A stretch of 64,000 bases of DNA, from the NCBI GenBank assembly GCA_037178675.1, contig JAYMGJ010000134.1:1-64000 (forward strand), written 5' to 3'. The position numbers and the translations under genes were made by a program. The notes under the pieces are model-generated. The model searched no databases, had not been told where the DNA came from, and saw only the letters and a list, made by a program, of their open reading frames with translations. Source of the stretch: Scleroderma bovista. Taxonomy: Eukaryota; Basidiomycota; Agaricomycetes; Boletales; Sclerodermataceae. Below, in pieces: positions 12,631 through 24,252 of the stretch (position 1 is the first letter of the stretch; each line of letters opens with the position of its first letter).

Positions 12631-14417
12631 ATGTTTCCTCCACAACAAGGACCGGTTGTACCCCAGCATAACGGGATGGGATTCCAACCTCCACAAGGAC
12701 ATCCTCCCCCCGGGCATCACGACGGGGTGGGGTTCCAACCTCAACACGTACCCCCCGGGCATCATGGCCAAATGGGATACCAACCCCAGCCACCACACGG
12801 GCAATGGGAGGGTCAGGTTAACGCACCGGCACATGCACCTCCACAAGGCCCCATGCCAATGATGCCGGGAAGGGAATCAGATGGTTCTTCTATGGGCTAC
12901 GGGGACCAAGGGTGCGGAGAGCGGGGCAGCGACGGGAGACCTGGCTCGAGTGCAACTAACTGGAGCGGGCACAGAGGGGAGGTGAGATACTGCCTGAATA
13001 GGCGGCCTCGTTTACTGACGAGAACGGGACACAGAACAATATGCCCAACGGGCAGTATGGTGATCTCCAATGGGGCGGAGTCAACGGTAACCCCTCACCT
13101 TACTCTTACCCTAAGTCAGTCTCAAACTGTAAATCCACAAACGACGAAGCTAAGCTTGATACTTCAGCTACCCTTGGGGTAATAAACAATCAAATGACAT
13201 AACGCATCTCATCATTGAGCGACCTAAATGGCCATCTCGGAGGGGTGGGTGTGCTGATGTCTCGAAATGTAGAATATATTGGGGGGGAGACAGCCAGAAG
13301 CGAGAGAAGGTCAGACATTACCATTTCCCTCGCCGTTGGCCAATCTAATCCAGGTGATTGCTCCGCAGGTTGCTGTCAAATGCTTGAGAATGCAATTAGC
13401 TGATCTCAGTCAGGAACAAATCGAACGAGTAATTGTCGTCCCTGATGCCTGGAATACCTTGCTGATAGACTATAGATCTTTCACAGGATAAGAAAAGACA
13501 TACACACGTGGATGAGGCTGCCTCGAAATGATAATGTGCTGGAAGTCTATGGAATGGCGACAGGCTTTGGTCCACTGCCGTCGTTCGTCTCACCCTGGAT
13601 GTACAACGGCACGCTGACCTCCTATCTGGAGCGCAAACCCAATTTACCTTACCAAAAGAGGTTGACGATTGTGAGTAGTACCTGGACCACCCATAATGGG
13701 GCTGACTCGGTTCTGTGAATCGCAGATTGTGCAAGCGACATTAGGACTTAACCACCGTAAGTTGCTGCCAGCTTCATATGAATGTACACTGACATTCGAC
13801 GAACGTTAGTGCACACAAATAATATTTACCATGGGGACCTCACTGGGGTGTGTACATCTTCCTGGCCTGGTATTCTGCTGACGATCTCGCTTCGCCAGTC
13901 CAATGTCCTCATTAACCACAACGGGGACGCACTCATCTCCGACTACGGCATGGCTTCGATCATGGCTGAGTTCAACTATACGGCCTATTTCAGGTCGTGC
14001 CGACCCAATGCGCTACGGTGGACGGATCCTGACCTTTTGATCGCCCTCGCGCAACACGATCGCCGACACTCGCCAGCGTTGCACGGAGAGCATGAAGATC
14101 GAAGGTACGACATATACTCGTTGGGCGGTATCATCCTCCAGGTAAGGTTTCAGAACACTACGTGAGTCCGAGTCTAACAGGTTAATTACTCACAGACCAT
14201 AACTGGGCAAGTTCCATACTACCCCGCAAACGACCTCGCCGTGCAGCTAGCAAAGCTGAGATATGAAAATCCTCGTGTTTCGACTAGGGTTTCCCCTAAA
14301 CTTGCAAATTTAATGGAATGGTGTTGGGATCGCAATCGTCGCAACCGTCCGAGGCTCGGAGAAATCGTGGCTTTGGTCCGAAAGGAAACGGCTGGGGTGC
14401 AGGTATGGCGTTACTAG
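12631..14417 (+). CDS. Protein kinase-like protein 2
   Basis: Catalytic-region exons 13369-13428, 13476-13670, 13726-13756, 13810-13847, 13899-14141 and 14196-14417 mirror kinase 1. The glycine-loop exon ends at 13309. The N-terminal exon from 12631 is P/G/H/Q-rich with imperfect repeats of the type GFQPPQGHPPPGHH. Kinase motifs are GGCADVSKC, VAVKCL, SPWMYNGTLTSYL, HGDLTGSNVLI (catalytic Asp present), SDYGMAS (DYG in place of DFG), RWTDPDLLIAL, and the C-lobe CWDRNRRNRPR. The HGDL loop suggests activity, unlike the neighbour. The true start is uncertain and may lie upstream, and the join between the N-terminal exon and the glycine-loop exon is not fully resolved. Confidence 0.62.
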
Positions 14418-14850
14418 CTGTATTTTCCGCACCACGTCTCTTGGTTTGCTGGGAGCCGAGGATGATCCGAGGTTTGTAGGATACCTATTGCATTCTGGTC
14501 ATTGCCGATGTAACATGTAGCAAAGCGGTGTCATGCTTGGTCTGGGTACATCATGATGGATCGCTCGTTTTTAATTGCACTTCGTGTAACACTTGATAGG
14601 TTGTAATTCAACGCGCATATAATACCCAATTGCAAGGTCCAAATCGAGGCCTACATAACTGTCCTGGAATTCGACATGTCGTAGAATGATCCTTTAGCAA
14701 TGAAATAGACAGTGGATGTTGACTCACTGGATAGCAGACACTAAGTATATCCCTACCAGAAATCGAGAAATGAGACGCGTAAGATGGTTAAGCGATAGAG
14801 CGTACCACGGGCGAACACGAATTATTGCACACCCAATCGCGTCCCTACAT
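14418..14850. other. Intergenic, convergent 3' ends
   Basis: This lies between the stop of kinase 2 (+) and the stop of the RRP46-like gene (-). No coding or structural signal is seen. Confidence 0.5.
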
Positions 14851-15570
14851 CTACATCTTGTTATCGTCATCATCGTCGGACAAAGAACCACACAAGCTCT
14901 TCTTGATGCACAACCATACCTCTGTGGCCCCTTTTCGAGCAAGCTCCGTCGCCTGCGCAAGCTCAGACGCGTCCAGCGATACGATGGAACCACTGGAAGG
15001 CCTGAAATTCGACCACAACAGCTCCGACGGCGGTAATCCTCCCTGTACCGATGCCGGACCAATGCCAAATAAAAAGGCAAAACAGCCAACCCCATCCAGC
15101 TTTGACTCCTCTGCGGGATCGAGCATGAATTCTATCCGATGACCGTCTTTTTTACTCAGCCCCACTGCCACTGCGCAGACAACGCCCCGCATGGGGATGG
15201 AGCCACCGTTCACAAGCGCAAGGCTGCATGCGTTGATCTCGGCTGCGATGAGTGCGTGGCTTGGGTGTGAGAGAGCCTGGACGACGAGCTGGATGAGGGT
15301 GCGTGGATGTTGCCCGAGAATACATGCGCGCTCAAGGATTCCCTTGAACGCTGCGCCTAGAAATTTTTCTGTTGTACCAGGGACTAAGGAGAGCGGTCGG
15401 ACGTGGACTTCGACTGTTGCACGAGCTGGATGTTCGGATGCTGGTCGTGCTGCGATTGGGCCGCTGACCGAGGCGAGGGCGGAGCATGTTTCTCCAAAAG
15501 TGAAGCGAGCTGAGCCGTCTACGCCTGCGAGTGCATCGTAAGATATTCTGATGGGCCGAAGGCAAGTCAT
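14851..15570 (-). CDS. RRP46: Exosome subunit RRP46 (RNase PH-like fold)
   Basis: A single open frame of 239 residues. The core reads ALAGVDGSARFTFGETCSAL, a GPI segment, EVHVRPLSLVPGTTEKF, then LIQLVVQALSHPSHALIAAE, NACSLALVNGG and IPMRGVVCAVAVG. This is the RNase PH-like signature of the RRP46/EXOSC5 branch (DGSARF then ALVNGGIPMRG). RRP46 is a non-catalytic member of the six-subunit ring of the RNA exosome, which processes and degrades RNA in nucleus and cytoplasm. Length fits the family. The acidic C-terminal tail (SLSDDDDDNKM) is an extension. The start is uncertain by a few tens of residues because an overlapping frame covers 15332-15607. Confidence 0.8.
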   Translation of the reverse strand: MTCLRPIRISYDALAGVDGSARFTFGETCSALASVSGPIAARPASEHPARATVEVHVRPLSLVPGTTEKFLGAAFKGILERACILGQHPRTLIQLVVQALSHPSHALIAAEINACSLALVNGGSIPMRGVVCAVAVGLSKKDGHRIEFMLDPAEESKLDGVGCFAFLFGIGPASVQGGLPPSELLWSNFRPSSGSIVSLDASELAQATELARKGATEVWLCIKKSLCGSLSDDDDDNKM

Positions 15571-15717
15571 CGATGCGAATTGAAACCCATGGTAGGGTTA
15601 GGGTCATCTGATATTATGAGATTTTACGTGTAGAATAGTGCGAGTGTACAGTAACTACAATTAGTATGCGTAAAATCAATGCTGTACCAGGAAAGATAAC
15701 CACCTCCCTACATATGC

Positions 15718-16387
15718 TCACCGGCTGCCTACCATGACATCGAGTGCCAAGTCTCCCATTGTGAATTTGCGTCTCTGGATGAAGTACGCAACGACAATGT
15801 CGTCACGCAGAGGCTCTGCAACAAATTCAAGTGCAAGAATTGGTTGCGCACTGCTGTAACTCAAATAGCAGGCTGCTACCGGATTCTCCAGATCATTGTC
15901 GGGGAAAATCTGCAATAGAAGACAGAATGAGCGATCATAGCGCAAATGCAAATGCGAACGTACCCTCAGGCGGCTTCTCGAGTCCGCCTTCCAGACATAT
16001 GACCCAAGTTTTGTATCCATGACGCGGACCACACTGCAAATGCGTCGTATTAGGGTACATGATATTGATGACCAGCATCAGAATCAGTGCTTACGTTCCG
16101 TCTGGTAGTTTTGTCTTCTTTAACCACTTATGTGTGTTGACGACAACACCAGGACCGTCTGGTGTCGGGAAAGAGACGGTGTCTGGACGCAACTCTCGGT
16201 GCTGTACAATGGCGAGCACCCGCGAAGGGTGGCGTCCATCGAAAATCTTCATCTGTCCTGCTTGATTCTTGACCCGGTACAGAGGATCACCGGGATGGGC
16301 GTACACGACCGCGTCTGTCAGGTCAGAAGAACTCAGGAAGTAGAGTGTCGGTGGACCGGGATTGACGAGAGTGGCCTGCGAGTCCAT
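15718..16387 (-). CDS. DUF6593-like protein
   Basis: Three exons (16387-16095, 16033-15964, 15909-15718) join to exactly 185 codons including the stop. It starts MDSQATLVNPGPPTLYFLSS, with KWLKKTKLPDGT, VRVMDTKLGSYVWKADS, a central LENPVAACYL and LEFVAEPLRDDIVVAYFIQRR near the end. The spacing of strands and the C-terminal LRDDIVVAY motif resemble the DUF6593/tubby-like small proteins of mushrooms, but similarity to the copies at 2.9 and 6.7 kb is weak. All splice sites are GT-AG. Function unknown. Confidence 0.55.
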
Positions 16388-16764
16388 GGTGAGGTGGGAG
16401 GGTTTTTTGTGTCCTCGGCCAGTTTATGTATAGGCGGGCGCTTCAAATATGTTTTGGGGTACGTACATTCTTGGAGGCATGGTTCAAGGATCCGACATCG
16501 CCACCACAAGTAAATTCTCATTGTTTACTTGAAGGTCTGAGACATCCGGGACAAGGCGCGGAAAATTCGTCAGTTCCAGTGTTCTTGGCTTGTTTCACAT
16601 TTTGATCAAGGCTTGGGCATATCCCTTGAGTTGGAGTTGCAGGTTGAGCAGGTCTCTCAAAGGCTGGAGAGAGGAAGATGGTCCACCACGGTCACCGGTC
16701 ACTTCCGGGCCGGAGTCAAGCTTTTTGTGTTTGCTGGCACACGATCACCCCATCCAACATCCCA

Positions 16765-18435
16765 ATGCCAACCCACCTTGTGCGGAACCTGCTCATCACC
16801 TCCTCGCGTTGTCGCTGGTACACTCCGTACGCACCAACATCGCTGAGACGGGGACTATCCACATCCAACGAACCAGTGAGACAAGCTTTTTCGCGGTATT
16901 TAACCAAGCATTTCATTTGACGGCACAATCCACTAGCTCAGAAGAACCGGCCTTTACGACTTCCACGTTCAGAATGGTGCTAAAATGGTTCCGTTCGCGG
17001 GCTTCGCGATGCCCCTCTCGTACGGGTCTGTCGGTCAAGGCGAGTGCCATCGTTCCGCGTTTCTACATGCCGATTCGAACCGACGTGACCAGTCGCAAGT
17101 CATGGCCATGTGCGTTCCAGCGTCGGCCTGTTCGACGTTGGGCATATGGTGCAGCTAAAGTGCGTCTTTCGCATGAATGTCCATTCAATTGTGTATCTCT
17201 GAGCGAAATCTAGCTTCCGGGGTGCTACCGTCACCGCGTTCCTGGAATGGCTCACGCCCTCATCGTTGAAGTCACTCTCGCAATACCACTCGACGCTGTC
17301 CCTTTTTCTTAACGAGCACGGAGGGATCATTGACGACACCGTCATCACGAAACATTCCGACGATGCATTTTACGTAGTGACAAACGCGGGAAGGAGAGAC
17401 AGGGACCTCGCATGGTTCCGGCAAAAGCTGGGAGAATGGAACTCAAGCGAGCGTGCAAAGGGTGGACAAGTCGAGCATGAAGTACTCGAAGATTGGGGTT
17501 TGGTTGCGTTGCAAGGTTCTTTTTCCCGATTACACCCGGCTTATAAGGAAAGCTCAGACATTTGGGAGTACAGGTCCGAAGGCTGCCGAGTATCTCCAAA
17601 ATCTGACGTCATTTGACCTGAGCAAACTCACCTTTGGAACATCTGCATACATACCTATCGGCGGTTTCAATCTACACGTCGCCCGAGGAGGGTACACTGG
17701 CGAAGATGGTTTCGAGGCATGTATTTCCCATCAAACACTCTTGCTTTCTGCCAACGTACTTGCCAGATCTCTATCCCTCCTGCACAGACCGTGGAAGTGA
17801 CGCAGCTTCTCTCTCAGTCGCCCGTCCAGCTGGCTGGTCTGGGTGCACGCGACAGTCTGCGCTTGGAGGCTGGTATGTGCCTGTATGGAAATGACCTCGA
17901 CGAGGATACGACCCCGGTCGAGGCCGGGCTCACGTGGGTCATCGGTATGTCCTCGGTCTCGTAGATCGTGTCCTTGCTTATTGCTAGTCGCGAAGGCAAG
18001 GACAGGAGAGATTCTGGAGATTTTATCGGTGCAGAAGGTGTTCGTAAGCACCTCAAAGACGGTCCTCCAAGACGGCGTGTTGGCCTAGTAGTTGATGGAA
18101 CTCCTGCAAGACGTCGGCCTCCCTTTCCATACTCCCTTTCTTTCTAGCTGACTTGGTTTTATGTAGAGGGTGCCCAAATCTTCGCATCTTCTGAAAAGGA
18201 CCCTATCGGTGAATCAATTGACCATTGATGTGGCTGCGTGGCCTTATTTTTTTCCACAGGAAAAGTAACGTCTGGAATCCCGTCACCTACACTCGGCAAA
18301 AACATCGCCATGGCCTACGTGCGGTCGGGATGGCACAAGAAAGGAACAGAAGTAGAGGTGGACGTGCGGAACAAACTGCGAAGGGCAGTCGTCACCCCGA
18401 TGCCATTCATGAAGCCGAATTATTGGCGGGGTTGA
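16765..18435 (+). CDS. GCV1: Aminomethyltransferase, mitochondrial (glycine cleavage T protein)
   Basis: Nine exons (16765-16875, 16937-17039, 17093-17159, 17214-17515, 17574-17716, 17767-17944, 17996-18105, 18169-18208, 18260-18435) total 1230 nt, an uninterrupted 409-residue protein. The first exon is an arginine/serine-rich mitochondrial presequence. Then come [103 protein letters not shown] and MPFMKPNYW, all T-protein landmarks. The enzyme transfers the aminomethyl carbon from the H-protein lipoyl arm to tetrahydrofolate and releases ammonia. Introns at 17040-17092 (GCGAGT), 17717-17766 (GCATGT) and 18106-18168 (GCAAGA) start with GC, and the frame closes only if all three are used. Fragments of this gene recur at about 21.4-21.9 kb and 63.8-64 kb. 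Confidence 0.85.
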
Positions 18436-18439
18436 GCAT

Positions 18440-18930
18440 CTGTTATACCATTCAGGTTGTTGCTGATCGTAACATCACTAACAGTTGGCCCGATACAGAC
18501 GGCACAGGCGGACGTAACTCCGTCTTGTATCAGTACGAGGTTCATGTCGCATCGCTCTCTTTTGTCTGCTGCTTACCCCAGGACGAATCAACATCTTGAC
18601 GATTGGTTACGGAGGGTCGATTGGTCTACCCATCGCAGGACTCTGAACGACATCACATTTTTGAGGCCCGCTACTTGTGCAGGCCGAAACAGAATCTTTC
18701 AAGCTGGAGTATTAAGCCTGTAAACAAGGTGGTCTGATGGGAAAGAGCAGAAAGCAAATGCTTGTAAGGCCTGCACGAACTTGCTCGATAGATACTCCCA
18801 GCCTATCTGCGTGACAAAATGAGCTGACTCTGGGTCGGGGGTTCATAGCACTGGACCTCCTAGAGTCACTAGGATTTGCTGTTGTTTGTGAGCTGACCTA
18901 TGAACATTTAAGGGGTCCCTGCGCTGCCAC
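18440..18930 (+). repeat. Low-copy repeat downstream of GCV1
   Basis: About 18440-18735 recurs inverted at about 21130-21440, and about 18531-18905 recurs directly at 29216-29590. It contains an open stretch ending GYGGSIGLPIAGL but no recognisable domain. It appears to travel with the F-box/aminomethyltransferase duplications. Confidence 0.6.
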
Positions 18931-19027
18931 TCATTGGATGAAACCCCATTTTCCAGTGTACACGGTAAGTGTTTGCTGTCGGATTATTTGCCGATCCTCA
19001 CAATTGGATTCTGTTAGTAACCCTCCT

Positions 19028-20559
19028 ATGGATGAACTGACGGAAGTGCGTGTTGAATTGGCACGGTTGGAGAAACAGGAACAAGAGCTTATAGGACAAC
19101 TTTACAATGTCCGCACTGCCGTTAGAACACAGAAAACTAAATCGGACGAGCTAATCAGACGAATGCATGCTCCCATCGATCGTCTTCCCAATGAACTCCT
19201 TTGAGGATCTTCGAGCTTGCTATCCATGCATCCGTTCTCGCATTCCCACTGTGCGACGTACATTGCCATCGGAAGAGAGGATTGGCAGGTGTATCACGTC
19301 ACTGGAGGGATCTGGTACTGCAATCTCCAACACTCTGGACTACCATCAGGTTGGGTCCATCATGGAGCCTATTGTGCATGAAAGCACATGTGGCTAGGAG
19401 TTCTCAATATCCTCTCGACATTGAGATTTACTGTACTCAAGATATCAATGTCACACAGAGATTCCGCGCATCGGTGGACATCCTCATTGGTTGCGCGCAA
19501 CGCTGGCGCAGTCTTTTCATCCAAGATGGTGTCTATGGCTCCGCTTTATCCGTATTATTGAAGAGCATGGAATGTCGTATCTTTCCTTCTCTGACACGTG
19601 TTTCTATTGAGGCGTGTGTTCTTCCATCCATCGCGAGTAGATTTATCCGGTTCTATTCTGGAAGGTGTCCTCATCTACAACATCTAGACCTCGGAAAATA
19701 CTTTACCTCTTTGGATTTCCTGATCCCACCCAGCCTCACGTCCTTTGCCCTCGCATTTAGACACAGTGATGAAGTTCCTTCATCAATCTTTCAGGACGTG
19801 TCACTCCAGAAGCTCACAATGCTTTCGCTCTCTGGTTATTGGGGTGATGACCTGAAACTACATCCAAACAGTCTCCATTTGCCGCTCCTCAAATGTTTCA
19901 TATGCAGAGTTTTCCCTGCAGAAATACTGATACGCGCTATTGTGGCTCACAATGTCACCCACTTCACATATCTCCCACGATACCCGGCGGACTGTGATAC
20001 TGAGAGTATCTGTTCGTCATTCCCCGCTGTTCGTCACGTAGACCTGGATGTCACGGTATCAGTGTTCCAGCCAGGAAACATTTCAGATTCCGAATACTGG
20101 CCAAATCTCGAAAGTTTGACAATACATGGACCAGCCAGTGACTACGAGAAATGTCTAGGGGGTCTGATCACATGGCTTGAGAGGAGGCAGAGCATGCAGC
20201 GACCAAAGTTGTTGGTCAAGTTTACATTCCCCGATCCCCATTTCTTCATGAATTGGAGCATTCTTTCCATGCTGTATGAAGCATTGTACGAACATTGTAC
20301 TTTGGAATGGGGGAATATCTGTAGTCCTGCTCACATTGCATTCGAAGCAGAATTACCATGGGTGTGTGCCTTTTGTCTGATTGTCCCTCTAGTACGTCAA
20401 AATTGACTTTTTCTTGTGTAGGAAGTGCTGGCGATAGTATACCCTGGTTTCATGGCCAACATTGGCAAAACCGTGGCATGTGGGCTATCCTACAATAAAT
20501 GTTGCTATGCCTACACAAGTTGTGATTCTTGTTCCAAAGACGGTCTCAACGAATTCTGA
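19028..20559 (+). pseudogene. F-box protein, copy A (one frameshift)
   Basis: It starts MDELTEVRVELARLEKQE, an N-terminal coiled coil, followed by an F-box (PIDRLPNELL) and a leucine-rich-repeat-like body (PHLQHLDLGKYF, LHPNSLHLPLLKCFI, YWPNLESLTIHG). F-box proteins recruit substrates to SCF ubiquitin ligases. A single base is missing at about 19198-19204: the intact order CTCCTCTTGAGG of copies B and C reads CTCCTTTGAGG, giving an immediate stop; the frame then runs clean from 19201. A conserved 30-nt segment at 20392-20421 (GTACGT..TGTAG) looks like an ultra-short intron before the last exon, which ends at 20559. Confidence 0.72.
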
Positions 20560-21124
20560 TGCCGAACATTCAAGACGATGATAACTAGGAGTTTACGTTA
20601 AGAAGCTTTGATGTGTGGGTGCCTTATTTTTGATGCGGACATTTTCGAATCCATGGGGCCAGTGATTGGCATGCGTTAGCAGCACTGGCCACCTGGCGTG
20701 GTGACGGTAGTACTATCAGCACCTGTTCCGTCACCGTACCTGGGATATGCTGCACACGAAAATTCAGACAACTCAATAATACATGTCACATGTACTACAT
20801 ACAACGTGATAGCATCAGACGGAACTCAAAAAGAGATGTCGAAAAATGGGCCTACATTTTCCAGCTGGAGTGATCTTGTAAACTTGTACTAAACAAGGTG
20901 GATGGTCAGTTCACAAACAAAGGCAAACCCTAGCGACTGTATCATAGGAACAGGTCTAGTGCTTTGAATCCTAATAGTAACAGGAGGATGTATAATGACA
21001 CTTGCTCTCAATGCCAACTATTACCCCTGACCCTCAGCCCATTTTGTCACGCAAGTGCTGGGATATCTATCCAGCGAGCTCGCGAAGGCCTTACAAACCT
21101 TTGCTCTCTGCTCTCTCCCATCAG
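20560..21124. other. F-box copy A downstream region
   Basis: No gene is seen. The segment at about 20600-20730 resembles the sequence after F-box copy B (29010-29180), so it is 3' flank of the duplicated F-box unit. Confidence 0.5.
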
Positions 21125-21129
21125 ACCAC

Positions 21130-21860
21130 TTTGTTTACAACCTTAAGTACTCCAGCTGGACAGTATAGATGCATTTTTCGGCATCCCTTTTGAATTCCGC
21201 CTGCCCAAGTAGCAGGCCTCAAAAACATGACGTCGTTCAGAGTCCTGCGATGGGTGGAACAGTCATCCCGCCGTAACCAATCATCAAGATATTGATTCGT
21301 CCTGAGTAGGCAGCAGACAAAAGAGAGCGATGCGACATGAACCTCGTACTGATACAAGACGGAGTTACGTCCGCCTGGAGTAGTGGCGACTGTATCAGTT
21401 GACTGTTAATGATGTTACGATCAGCAACAACCTGAATGGTATAACGGATGCTCATCCCTGCCAATAATTCGGCTGCATAAATGGCATCGGGGTGACAACT
21501 GCCCTTCGCAGTTTGTTCCGCACGTCCACCTCTACTTCTGTTCCTTTCTTGTGCCATCCCGACCGCACGTAGGCCATGGCGATGTTTTTGCCGAGTGTAG
21601 GTGACGGGATTCCAGACGTTACTTTTCCTGAGGAAAAAGGTAAGGCCACACAGATGCATCTCAATGGTCAATTGGTTCACCGATGGGGTCCTTTTTGGAA
21701 GGTGCGAAGATTTGTGTGCCCTCTACATAAAGCCAGGTCAGCTAGAAAGAGAGAGAGCAAGGAACGAGAGACCGACGTTTCGCAGTCGGAGTTCCATCAA
21801 CTACCAGGCCAACACGCCGTCTTGGAGGACTGTCTTTGAGGTGCTTACGAACACCTTGTT
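21130..21860 (-). pseudogene. Inverted fragment of the aminomethyltransferase gene (exons 7-9 and 3' flank)
   Basis: On the minus strand it reads the GCV1 end: the GVRKHLKD region, then [39 protein letters not shown] and PNYWQG with a stop, followed by the 3' repeat. It matches about 18010-18735 in opposite orientation. The first 60 percent of the gene is absent, so it is a dead partial copy. Together with the intact locus it forms an inverted repeat enclosing F-box copy A. Confidence 0.8.
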
Positions 21861-23918
21861 GAAATTGGCAAGTCGTCCGTAGTCGTATCTTGCTACTATG
21901 TACTCCATTAGGGTGACAATGCTCCGCCAAAATTGCCCTTTGAAGGAACGACTATCTTCCTTCAAATTTTGAGGTTGCCTACGTGAGACTACCAAAATTG
22001 GGAAGAACTTTGGATGGGGACTTTTGTAGTAAAGGTCCATGATGCAGGCCACCTAAAGTCGACTTACACATGCTATGATATGCCAGGAGGGATGGAGGAT
22101 ATTGTATGATTGTCATATAGACCAACATCAATGAAAAGGATCCATGTAGACCTGTAGTAGTACTTGCCTCAGCACTCAGCGCTCTCCTATCAGTGAACAT
22201 TTACGTAAGGGTCACCGAAGTTCAAGATCGTTCAAGCCCGTGCCATATTCCCCATTCCACGGTGGTCATGGTAGGTGCTTGACGTCGGATTACTTTGTAA
22301 ATCTTCACAATTCGATTCTGATAGTAACCCTTCTACTATGGACGAATTGATCGTGACGGAAGCACATGTCGAATTGGCACGGTTGGAGAAACAAGAACAA
22401 GAGCTTATAGAACAACTTTACAATGTCCGCACCGCTGTTCGAGCACAGAGAACTAAATTGGACGAACTAATCAGACAAATTCGTGCTCCCATCGATCGTC
22501 TTCCCAATGAACTCCTCTTGAGGATCCTCGAGGTTTCCGTGCATGCATCCATTCTCGCGCTCCCATCATGCGACGTACATCGTCATTGGAAGAGAGAATT
22601 GGCAGGTGTATCGCGTCGCTGGAGGGATATAGTACTGGGCACCCCGAGATTCTGGACTACAATCAAGCTGGATCCAACATGGAGCGAATCGTTTATAAAG
22701 GCACATGTTGCTAGAAGTTCTCAATCTCCTCTCGATATTGAGATTCGCAATCAGTCAGGGCCTGTCACACAGTAATTCCGTGCATCGGTGGGCATTCTCG
22801 TTGGCTGCGCCCAACGCTGGCGCAGCTTTATTATCCAAGACGATGTCTATTCCTCCGCCTTCTCTGTACTACTCAAGATCATGGAGCGTAATGACTTTCC
22901 TTCTCTGACACATATTTCTGTCGAGCGTGTTCCTTCATACTTAAAAGGCAGATTTTGCCGGTTCTATTCTAGAAGGTGTCCTCGTCTACAATTTCTAGAC
23001 CTTGGACGAGACTTGATTTCAAGCTTCAGTCCATCTTCGGATTTCCCGATCCCACCCAGCCTCACATCCCTTGCCTTGAGATTCAGGACGGGAGATCCTT
23101 CATCGATCCTTCCGCACGTCTTGCTCCAGAAGCTCACAACACTCGCGCTCTCCGGTGTTTATCGTGCCCTGGAACTACATCCAAATAGTGTCCATTTACC
23201 GCTCCTCAAATGGTTCATATGCAAGGTTTCCGGTGCAAAAATGCTGATACGCGCTATTGCGGCTCCCAACGTCGCCCACTTCACATATCGCCCACAAGGC
23301 CGGGAGGAGGACTATGATACTGAGAGTATCTGTTCGTCATTCCTCGCTGTCCGTCACGTAGACCTGGACCGGGATATCATGATATCGCTATTCCAGCCAG
23401 GAAACATTTCAAATCCTGGTTACTGGCCGAATCTTGAAAGTTTGACAGTACATGGAACAGACGAATACTCTTTGGGATTTCTAGGGGGTCTGGTTACATG
23501 GCTTGAGGGGAGACAAAACTTGCGATGACCAAAGTTGCTGGTCAAGTTTACATTCCCCGATCTCATCCCTGACTGGAGCATTATTTCCACACTGTATGAA
23601 GCATTGCATGAATGTTGTATTTTGGGATGGAAGAATGTCTGTCTTCCTGCTCATATTGTGCTCTCCAGCACTGCAGAATCATCATGGTTTGTGTGTGCCT
23701 TTCGTCAGATTGTCCTTCTAGTACGTCAAAATTGACTTGTTTCCACGCAGGAAGTCCCTGTGGTATGCCCTGGTTTCATGGACAACATTGGCAAAGCCTT
23801 TGTGACAGGACATATTCGAAGCAATGTAATATTCCCCTGCAGATGTGGGGAGGAATGTCCCAGTATTCCCTACCCCGGAAGTAGTGATTATAGTGATCTT
23901 TATTCCGAAGGCAGTCCC

Positions 23919-24206
23919 TGTTGGAGCAATACCTATGTACGTAGAGGAACTGCTACTCCAACTCACCTGTTGGGTGGAGTGCACAACCTGAGATGGTAGT
24001 GGTAGCTGGTTAAGAGCTGTTATATTATATAAGCGATTGACGCTGTTTATATACAACAAATAGTGTGACGCGTGACTGTGACACGTGATGTGTGACATGT
24101 AACATCTACTCTAAGGAGGACTATTACTAAGTCTACACTAATATGGGTCGCAGTCTTGTGCGCACTTCGTCGACGGTTTACGCCGGGTGCACGTGCGACT
24201 TCAACA
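23919..24206 (-). repeat. Copia LTR, element 3' copy
   Basis: 288 bp from TGTTGGAGCAAT to GACTTCAACA on the plus strand. By eye it is identical to 28682-28969. It is flanked outside by the TSD GTCCC (23914-23918). A purine-rich tract complementary to 24207-24217 lies directly next to it on the coding strand, as expected for the polypurine tract. Confidence 0.92.
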
Positions 24207-24252
24207 CTCCCCCTCGCTGTGCTGCACGTAGAGCACTTCAGCGAATAAGGCG

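Noticed and set aside
21237..21680. A 147-codon minus frame as an independent gene
   Set aside because: It overlaps the inverted GCV1 fragment and its 3' flank and is explained by that duplication.
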